A stretch of 45,583 nt of DNA from Clostridia bacterium (lineage in GTDB: Bacteria; Bacillota; Clostridia; Christensenellales; Aristaeellaceae), in the NCBI GenBank assembly GCA_017512905.1, contig JAFWEL010000078.1, forward strand, positions 1-45,583, written 5' to 3'. The translations under genes and the position numbers were made by a program. The notes under the pieces were generated by a model. It was not told where the DNA came from, made no database searches, and worked only from the letters and a program-made list of their open reading frames with translations. Shown piece by piece: positions 40,029 through 45,583 of the stretch. The number at the start of each line of letters is the position of its first letter. Position 1 is the stretch's first letter.

Positions 40029-40916
40029 ATGACCACCAAACAGATCGACTACTGCATCGAGCTTGCCCATACCCTCAATTTCAGCAGGGCTGCGGAGAAT
40101 ATGTTCGTCAGCCAGCCAACCTTCTCCTACCAGATCAAACTGATGGAGGATGAAGTCGGCTTTGCCATTTTTGAACGCAGCGGAAAGGGCGCGGCGCTGA
40201 CCCCTGCCGGGTCACAGTTTGTCACGGCACTGGCGAGTTTGCGCGAAGACCTGAAGCGCGCAATCGAGCAGGGTCAGAATTTCAGCTCGAAGTACACAGA
40301 CAGTATTTCCATCAGCCTGATGGTGTTCCAGGCCGTGTATTTCCTCCCCGAAGCCATGCGGCTGTTCGGGGAAGCCTACCCGGATGTGCAGATCACGCCA
40401 GTTTTCCAATACGAAAATGGCGTCGAGGCCTTCCTGAGAAATGAAGTGGACATACTGTTCGCCCTGAAAGAGCAGACGAAGCATATTCCCGGCATTGCTG
40501 TACACGATCTGTTCGAAAGCCGCATCTATCTGATCGCGAACAAAAACGACTCCCTCGCGGCGAAAAACCTGATCCGCGAGGAGGATCTCTACGGGCGCAC
40601 CCTGATGGTGGGCGGCGGCTCGCCCCCGGCACTGCGTGCCGTGCAGCACCGCCTGATCGCCTCCGGCAAAATCCGGTATTTCAACAGCCCGGACCACGAC
40701 ACAACCCGCGTCAACGTCGCCGCCGGGAAGGGCATCTGCCTCGCACCCGGTTTTCTGAATGACCACAGCGGGCAGTTCGCGTGGATCCCCTTTGACTGCA
40801 GGGAGACCTTTTCCTGCGTCCTGTGTACGCATAAGGATGACCATCGTACCGCGCTGAAGGATTTTCTGGCAACCCTGAAAAGACTGTATTCTGACGCGGT
40901 CGCTTTCCCCCTTTAA
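40029..40916 (+). CDS. LysR-family transcriptional regulator
   Basis: This 295-residue protein starts MTTKQIDYCIELAHTLNFSR and has a winged helix (AAENMFVSQPTFSYQIKLME, FERSGKGAALTPAG) and a periplasmic-binding-type effector domain. ATG at 40029 follows CCGGAGG by 6 nt; the 38 codons upstream cross the promoter and are rejected. It probably controls the divergent flavodoxin-NTF2 pair. The effector is unknown. Confidence 0.92.
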   Translation: MTTKQIDYCIELAHTLNFSRAAENMFVSQPTFSYQIKLMEDEVGFAIFERSGKGAALTPAGSQFVTALASLREDLKRAIEQGQNFSSKYTDSISISLMVFQAVYFLPEAMRLFGEAYPDVQITPVFQYENGVEAFLRNEVDILFALKEQTKHIPGIAVHDLFESRIYLIANKNDSLAAKNLIREEDLYGRTLMVGGGSPPALRAVQHRLIASGKIRYFNSPDHDTTRVNVAAGKGICLAPGFLNDHSGQFAWIPFDCRETFSCVLCTHKDDHRTALKDFLATLKRLYSDAVAFPL

Positions 40917-40920
40917 GAAA

Positions 40921-41034
40921 CTACCGCACAATACGCAGCGCATCCGACGGTGTCATTAACGACATCTGCTGCTTGTAGATTTCCTGATAACCCAACAATA
41001 AACCGGTGAAATCCGCAATGGCATCTGTCGAAAA
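40921..41034 (-). pseudogene. Possible C-terminal gene remnant
   Basis: A 37-codon minus-strand frame reads GLLLGYQEIYKQQMSLMTPS then DALRIVR and stops. The composition is protein-like, but there is no start codon or ribosome site and an upstream in-frame stop closes it at 41035. The rest of 40917-41155 shows nothing else. Confidence 0.3.
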
Positions 41035-41155
41035 TCACTCGCCGGCTGCCCCATTCATTGCGCGGTATTTCCTTTGGAAAGAAGCGAGGTGGGTTTCTTT
41101 TCTGCCGTGATCAGCCCGGGAAGCCCTGAAATATATAGAAAGTTGAGACACAGCC

Positions 41156-41899
41156 ATGAGTCTATACGCCATTGGGGATCTTCACCTGCATTTTCAGTCC
41201 CAGCTTAAAGCACCCGGCCAGTTGAAGGAGAGGGTATGGAGAAACCACGAGGAACGATTTCGGAAGAATTGCGCCGCCGTGGTTCACGAGAACGACACCC
41301 TGGTGCTCGTCGGCGATCACAGCTGGGGCCGCACCCTTGCTGAATGTGAGAAGGATCTGCAATACATCATGGATCTACCCGGCACAAAGGTGCTCCTCCG
41401 GGGCAACCACGACATGTTCTGGGATGCGAAGAAAACCGCCGCGCTGAACCACCAATTTGGGAGCCGGCTGTTCTTCCTGCAAAACAACTACTTCCCCTAC
41501 CGCGATTATGCGTTGGTAGGTACCAAGGGCTACACCTTTGAAGGCCCTTTTTACCTGAATCGTCGCGGGCAGATCACCGGCTGGGACGAAAAGGAAGCGG
41601 CGCATGCAGATAAGCTGATAGAGCGGGAGCTGGAACGCCTTCGCGCCTCCTTTGAAGCCGCGAAGCATGACGGATATACCCGCTTTATTATGTTCCTCCA
41701 TTACCCGCCCACCAATATCCTCCAAAGGCGCAGCGGCTTCACGGACATGGCTGAAGCCTACGGCGCGGAGCAGGTCATCTATGCCCACTGCCACGGCCAG
41801 GCCCGCTTCCACGACAGCATCAAGGGACGTTTTCACGGGATCGAATACAGGCTGGTTTCTGGCGATTATCTGGTGTGGAATCCATCAAGGGTCCTGTGA
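41156..41899 (+). CDS. Metallophosphoesterase
   Basis: This 247-residue calcineurin-like phosphoesterase has the ordered metal-binding motifs GDLHLHF, GDHSWG, RGNHDMFW, LHYPP and AHCHGQ. In the second motif GDH(S) replaces the common GD(x)xD, still giving a metal ligand. The substrate is unknown. The ribosome site is weak (GAAAG). Its 3' end overlaps the convergent alpha/beta hydrolase by 34 nt. Confidence 0.88.
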   Translation: MSLYAIGDLHLHFQSQLKAPGQLKERVWRNHEERFRKNCAAVVHENDTLVLVGDHSWGRTLAECEKDLQYIMDLPGTKVLLRGNHDMFWDAKKTAALNHQFGSRLFFLQNNYFPYRDYALVGTKGYTFEGPFYLNRRGQITGWDEKEAAHADKLIERELERLRASFEAAKHDGYTRFIMFLHYPPTNILQRRSGFTDMAEAYGAEQVIYAHCHGQARFHDSIKGRFHGIEYRLVSGDYLVWNPSRVL

Positions 41900-42756
41900 A
41901 CTGACCCAAAAAACGCGCACTGTTCATCATTGCAGCGTCGTCCGGCTTCAGATCTCATATCGCAATGAAACACATGGCCCAGCTCATGCCTTGAATCCCC
42001 GTAGAATCGCATGATATGCGGCACCTGTTTTTCCCTCAGCGCGACCTGCATCGCGTCGGCCTGTTCCTGCAGGAAATCGCCCGTGCAGGTAAACAGGAAT
42101 GTCTCCGGGAAGGCGGGGGTCAGCCAGCGCTTCACATCCACCCATTCCAGGTTTTCAGTTGTAGGCCCTCCGGGCAGCAGGTCCTCCATCAGTTTCATAT
42201 CCTGCTCCTTCCCCTTTTCTATGGTATATACGCCGCAGGCCAGGGAAATCGCCTTCGGTGTGGGGCCAAAGGAGAATGGATAGCGACCTGCGTACTCCGG
42301 ATTGGTACAGGCGGCGCAATACAGGCCCAAGAGGTGTGCGCCGGCGCTGTCGCCAACCGCGAAGAGGTTGTTCGCATCCATGCCATACTGCGCGGCATGG
42401 TTATTGACCCAGTCAAACACGGTCGCGACATCCTCCATCTGGGCGGGATACCGACTCTCAGGCGCAAGACGGTAGGAGAAGTTGATTACGGCAAAGCCCC
42501 GTTGAGCAAGGCTCATCGTGTAATACTGATAGAGCTCTTTATCTCCGTAAACCCATCCGCCGCCGTGAACGCTGACAATGACGGGCAGCAGGCCTGTCGC
42601 CTCCTTCGGCCTGTATATATCCAGCTTTTGCAGCGGATGACTGCCATAGGCAATATCATCAAACCTTTGAATATCGTCCGGCGTCGTCAGTCCCGCGTCG
42701 CGCACGGCATCGCTCGCGGCAAATTCCCTTCTGATTCTATCACTTGTGGCTGACAT
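41866..42756 (-). CDS. Alpha/beta hydrolase of the HSL/carboxylesterase group
   Basis: This 296-residue serine hydrolase has the oxyanion motif VHGGGWVYGD, the nucleophile GDSAGAHLLG, an Asp in TCTGDFL, and the histidine near GHVFHCD. It most resembles acetyl-xylan-esterase-like or lipase members of the HSL group; no signal peptide is seen. ATG at 42756 has GGAGG 12 nt upstream; an upstream extension lacks a ribosome site. It is not adjacent to xylanase genes, so the substrate is open. Confidence 0.87.
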   Translation of the reverse strand: MSATSDRIRREFAASDAVRDAGLTTPDDIQRFDDIAYGSHPLQKLDIYRPKEATGLLPVIVSVHGGGWVYGDKELYQYYTMSLAQRGFAVINFSYRLAPESRYPAQMEDVATVFDWVNNHAAQYGMDANNLFAVGDSAGAHLLGLYCAACTNPEYAGRYPFSFGPTPKAISLACGVYTIEKGKEQDMKLMEDLLPGGPTTENLEWVDVKRWLTPAFPETFLFTCTGDFLQEQADAMQVALREKQVPHIMRFYGDSRHELGHVFHCDMRSEAGRRCNDEQCAFFGSVHRTLDGFHTR

Positions 42757-42825
42757 AATTGATCTGCGGCCTCCTTCAGCGTCCTGGCGAATATAATATG
42801 TGTTCAAGGATTCTGATAAGCGCAA

Positions 42826-43055
42826 GGAATCATACCCTGCACGGTGGCAAATCTCAAAGACGTCCTTCGGGGACAGCCGTCCAGCGCTTTAGGGGCTGTG
42901 GCATGTATATTGCCCTTATAGAATTGCACATCCGGATCAGACAGCTGCATCGTTTGATCTATTTAACCGCAGCCCGCCTGTTGGCTTCATTGTTGCCCTC
43001 ACAGGACCATTATAGCAGTCTGGAGGAGCGATGTCTACAGGAAAAACGGGGATAA
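42826..43055. other. Gene-free stretch
   Basis: A 98-codon plus-strand frame (42759-43055) crosses this region but has no ribosome site and no recognisable composition, so it is not called. Nothing else is seen apart from a TATAAT-like AT-rich patch near 42790-42800. Confidence 0.5.
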
Positions 43056-43061
43056 TAAATC

Positions 43062-43090
43062 CCCGACTGGTTTCGCGAACCAGCCGGGGA
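43062..43090 (-). terminator. Terminator of hsp20
   Basis: CCCCGACTGGTTTCGCGAACCAGCCGGGG-type arms form a stem of about 12 bp; on the minus strand it is followed by ATTTATTAT. It lies just past the hsp20 stop codon. Confidence 0.75.
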
Positions 43091-43106
43091 ACCACCTTTG
43101 TTTCAA

Positions 43107-43544
43107 TTATCCTTCGATCATGATGGTCTTCTTCTCGGGAATCTTCCTGGCATCGGCCTTGGGGATGCTCAGGCTCAGCACACCGTTCTCCAGCTTTGCC
43201 CCAATGTCTGTTTCCGTAAGCGCGTCGCCGACATAGAAGCTGCGCTGCATGCTGCCCACGTACCGCTCCTGCCGGATCGTCTTGCCCTTTGTCTCTTTCT
43301 CAAGGCCCTTTGTCGCACTCACGGTCAGGTAGCCGTTCTGCAGCTCCAGATTGATGTCTTCCTTTTTGAAGCCCGGCAGATCGATGTCGACTTCGTAGTG
43401 ATCCTCGTGCTCATGCACGTCCGTCTTCATCTCACGCGCGGCATTCTTGCCATAGAGCTGGCGGTCCATATTCCGGAACTCGCGATTCCAATCGTTAAAA
43501 AACTCATCAAACAGATTCTCACCAAAGATACTCGGGATCAACAT
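43107..43544 (-). CDS. hsp20: Small heat-shock protein, Hsp20/alpha-crystallin family
   Basis: This 145-residue ATP-independent holdase contains the alpha-crystallin domain from KTDVHEHEDHYEVDIDLPGF through LENGVLSLSIPKAD, with the conserved A-x-LENGVL motif. The C-terminal IxI/V tail is present as TIMIEG. AAGGAGGTATGAGTT precedes ATG. A CIRCE operator and promoter lie 170-190 nt upstream, leaving a leader of about 155 nt, in which a 26-codon upstream frame (ATG near 43691) can be read. Confidence 0.95.
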   Translation of the reverse strand: MLIPSIFGENLFDEFFNDWNREFRNMDRQLYGKNAAREMKTDVHEHEDHYEVDIDLPGFKKEDINLELQNGYLTVSATKGLEKETKGKTIRQERYVGSMQRSFYVGDALTETDIGAKLENGVLSLSIPKADARKIPEKKTIMIEG

Positions 43545-43711
43545 AACTCATACCTCCTTTTGACCCTCTCGCGCTGGTCGCGCATCCGCCGTCGGCCTAT
43601 ACCCCTACAGGTGACATCCTCTTGCGGATTGTCGTGTCGGCGTCGGTCTTTGTATGTCGCTACCCTGAACCTCCGGAGTTCCTTCTTTCATTCCCCCCCG
43701 GTGCATATTAT

Positions 43712-43753
43712 ATTATACGCGTTTTGTTAGCACTGTCAATAGATGAGTGCTAA
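43712..43753 (-). promoter_or_regulatory. Promoter with CIRCE operator (HrcA box)
   Basis: TTAGCACTG-N9-GAGTGCTAA (43727-43753) matches the CIRCE consensus with one change. On the minus strand TTGACA (43734-43739) lies inside it, and TATAAT (43712-43717) follows after 16 nt. HrcA repression with heat induction is expected. Confidence 0.9.
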
Positions 43754-43799
43754 CAAGGTGATGAACACTTCGTGAACGTTTTTGCAGTGTATAATTCAC

Positions 43800-44150
43800 T
43801 GGCGCATCCTTTGATTCAAAGCTCTGATTTGGCGGTTGCGGCATTTCTCCCACACGCCTTCGCTCATGCCCGGCTGTAGCTCCTCCCTTTTTGCAGAAAG
43901 ATCCGGATTATTTGACGGCGGTCACGTGCGTCTTCTATTCCTTTTTCATCAGCTCACCGGCATCGTGCCCACCGATGCAGCCAGGGTCAACGTTTTTTAC
44001 GGGGTTATGCAGGCGAATACGTCAATCCCCCAATCCGCCAGCTTCGCGTATCCGGAACTCATGCCACCGGGCATCATCTTTCCCGGAAATCCTTCCGGCT
44101 TCCACGCCCGGTTCGCTTAATCCTTGAACCGTCCCCTATTGTTTACCGCC
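43800..44150. other. Gene-free stretch, possibly decayed coding DNA
   Basis: Short open frames exist on both strands, but none has a start with a ribosome site and all are broken by stops. The minus-strand frame includes SGYAKLADWGIDVFACITP, protein-like and then interrupted. No element of the repeat families is seen. Confidence 0.4.
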
Positions 44151-44831
44151 TTATATCCGCTCTTTTTTCCCAACCAGCTTCATGGCACATACCAGATACA
44201 TCAGCAGCCATCCAAATGATTCAAAGCCGGAATCCAGGCCTTCCGCGATCAGGTTCATCAATTGTCCCACCAGGGCGATAATCAGCGGATTGCAGATCAG
44301 CGCGATCTTCTTTACCGGCACCATACCCTTGACGACCATGCCGATCCAGCCGACCGTCACAAAGCCATCGCAGACGATAAAGCCGGCGACCATGGGGGCG
44401 GCGATGCTCTTCAACACCCGCAGCATCATACCGACGGAAGCTGCCGCATCACCCGTCGCCTCCATTCCGGCATTGAATACCACCGGTAGCATGCAGATGC
44501 CGATGTGAATGAACGCGAAATAGAGTATCCCGCCCCAGTTTGCGATTTTGAACAGCCTGTACAGCCTTTGATCCTGCAGGCCGTACTTTTTCTCCATCAC
44601 CCTCAGCAGCTCAATCGCGGCGACGGCGAAGAACGGCACACAAAGGAAACCCAGAATCGACGACACCGCATAACGCCAATCCGGTACGACGTTTGCCGCG
44701 ATCCCCATGGAAACATTCGAATCGCCTGTCATGCTGAACGTGCCGAAGCCCAGCAGGAAGTCGCCGATCATAGCGAGCGCCATGGCAAAACATCCGAGCA
44801 GGATCTTCTGTCTGGAGGTCATGTTTTTCAT
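44151..44831 (-). CDS. Polytopic membrane protein (DUF6796-like)
   Basis: This 226-residue protein has six hydrophobic segments (ILLGCFAMALAMIGDFLLGF, the FLCVPFFAVAAIELL segment, ILYFAFIHIGICMLPVVF, and three more). Its pattern, including an early GD(F/L)LLG turn, fits an uncharacterised integral membrane family (DUF6796). No catalytic motif is seen. The ribosome site is weak (GGTGAG). A promoter at 44968-44996 gives a leader of about 130 nt. Confidence 0.7.
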   Translation of the reverse strand: MKNMTSRQKILLGCFAMALAMIGDFLLGFGTFSMTGDSNVSMGIAANVVPDWRYAVSSILGFLCVPFFAVAAIELLRVMEKKYGLQDQRLYRLFKIANWGGILYFAFIHIGICMLPVVFNAGMEATGDAAASVGMMLRVLKSIAAPMVAGFIVCDGFVTVGWIGMVVKGMVPVKKIALICNPLIIALVGQLMNLIAEGLDSGFESFGWLLMYLVCAMKLVGKKERI

Positions 44832-44967
44832 ATATTCTCACCCACAATCCAATATCGCATTCATCATCCCCGGCCACAAGCATAAGCTCCCGGCGCAACG
44901 CGCAGCCGGTGGCCTCTGCCATCCGTTGATCCATCTGGCGCGACGGGACGATTAGTTTACACTTACT

Positions 44968-44996
44968 ATTATAGTCTACCATAGCCTGCTTTTCAA
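44968..44996 (-). promoter_or_regulatory. Promoter of the membrane-protein gene
   Basis: On the minus strand TTGAAA (44991-44996) and TATAAT (44968-44973) are 17 nt apart. Confidence 0.6.
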
Positions 44997-45014
44997 GACA
45001 GTGCCGTTGATTTA

Positions 45015-45173
45015 AACTAAGCTCAATCTAAAAGCAAATAGATGCGGAGCAGATTTTTCGTTCTGCCTAAGCAGAGCGGAGGGAGGCGATGCAGGGCATC
45101 GTTGACCGTAGCGAGACAACGGCAGGGCGAAAAAGGTGCCCGCAGAGGGTTGCTATTTAGATTGAGATTAGTA
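45015..45173. mobile_element. 159-bp MITE, copy C
   Basis: The left end AACTAAGCTCAATCTAAA and right end TTTAGATTGAGATTAGTA bound a core nearly identical to copies A and B. It lies upstream of the membrane-protein promoter. Frames within it are not genes. Confidence 0.92.
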
Positions 45174-45443
45174 TTATTTCACCTGCCTTCAGCGTCGGCT
45201 AAACGCGAAGCTTCTTCCCTGACCCAGATGAGAAGCCAATTCAGTGTCACCCTGTCAGGAGATAATATTCCGTTCAGCATGGACCTGCCTCCGGCCTCGA
45301 ACGGACAGAGGCAATTTTTCGTCAGCTCCCGGATCGTCAAGCAGCGTCCTTTGGCGATACCTCTATCATCAGGGCTCCATCCCCGATAACAGATGGAGCC
45401 CTGACATGTATTGAATCCCCTATCGTAACTGTTCAGCCGTAGG
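45174..45443. other. Gene-free stretch with one hairpin
   Basis: CAGGGCTCCATC and GATGGAGCCCTG (around 45369-45402) form a perfect 12-bp stem without a T-run. No ORF with start signals is present. Confidence 0.5.
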
Positions 45444-45583
45444 CAAATTCTGATTTGTCGCGGGCTTGCGCCCGTTTGAAGGGGGACAGGTCCCCCTTCA
45501 ATACATCCTCCTCAGATTTGCCTGAAATCGTCCTAAAGGACTAGCTTCGCGTCGCAAGCGATTTCCGGGCGGCAAATCTGCAA
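45444..45583. repeat. Right-end nested palindromic repeat (filled version)
   Basis: This is the inverted copy of 25-139. Order: CAAATTCTGATTTGTCGCG, the GAAGGGGGAC hairpin, then CAGATTTGCC (45513-45522) pairing with GGCAAATCTG (45571-45580). Inside, GAAATCG (45524-45530) pairs with CGATTTC (45559-45565) and the loop is the 28-nt constant cassette (45531-45558). The window stops at the end of the repeat. Confidence 0.88.

Noticed and set aside
45042-45389. A 115-codon frame crossing MITE copy C
   Set aside because: It starts in the MITE core and equivalent short frames occur in the other copy, with no ribosome site; it is not a gene.

Overview
The window is a G+C-rich chromosomal piece of an anaerobic, low-taxon-resolved Clostridia-type Firmicute, probably from a gut or rumen community. 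This rests on WhiA, a CIRCE-controlled Hsp20, an AdhE fermentative dehydrogenase, a Re-type citrate synthase in place of the usual Si-type, strong AGGAGG ribosome sites and sigma-A promoters of the TTGACA-17-TATAAT type. No rRNA, phage, plasmid, CRISPR or transposase gene is present. One tRNA (Arg, anticodon CCG) is present. Both window ends lie in inverted copies of one palindromic repeat, so the piece looks like an assembly contig that broke in repeats.

Layout. 0.2-11 kb (minus strand): aminoglycoside-phosphotransferase-fold kinase, adhE, a GH29 alpha-L-fucosidase, then a 2-oxoglutarate operon (Re-citrate synthase, GntR/FCD regulator, aconitase, isocitrate dehydrogenase) with a perfect TTGTATACAA palindrome on its promoter. 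11.4-12.4 kb: two small genes and tRNA-Arg with an unusual palindrome built from its own 3' end. 12.5-21.6 kb (plus strand): housekeeping block plsX-acpP-rnc-smc-ftsY, followed by an N-acetylhexosamine-kinase-like gene and fumC. 21.7-26.1 kb: a solitary ParB-like protein, then whiA and murB back to back, and an MBOAT acyltransferase. 26.3-31.5 kb: two membrane signalling proteins (7TM-PAS-HD-GYP and a degenerate histidine kinase) and a secreted SH3-repeat protein. 31.7-42.8 kb: accessory genes, including two alpha/beta hydrolases, aldo/keto reductase, CMD protein, flavodoxins, LysR regulator, metallophosphoesterase, and a glycosidase-like DUF5060/DUF4038 operon. 43-45 kb: hsp20 and a membrane protein.

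The most unusual content is between the genes. Several families of non-coding palindromic elements recur: a 159-bp MITE (three full-length copies, plus relics), hairpins built on CAAATTCTGATTTGTCGC, longer nested elements whose arms carry tandem GGGAANN/GGGATTA heptamers, and a constant cassette of about 28 nt that sits in the loop of three otherwise unrelated hairpins. One locus is seen both with and without this cassette, because the two window ends are filled and empty versions of the same repeat. Several of these elements end within a few bases of a stop codon, and one starts inside the tRNA 3' end. They look like a colonising set of small elements that prefer gene 3' ends and may have been adopted as terminators. 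All functional statements come from reading the sequence; no database search was run.
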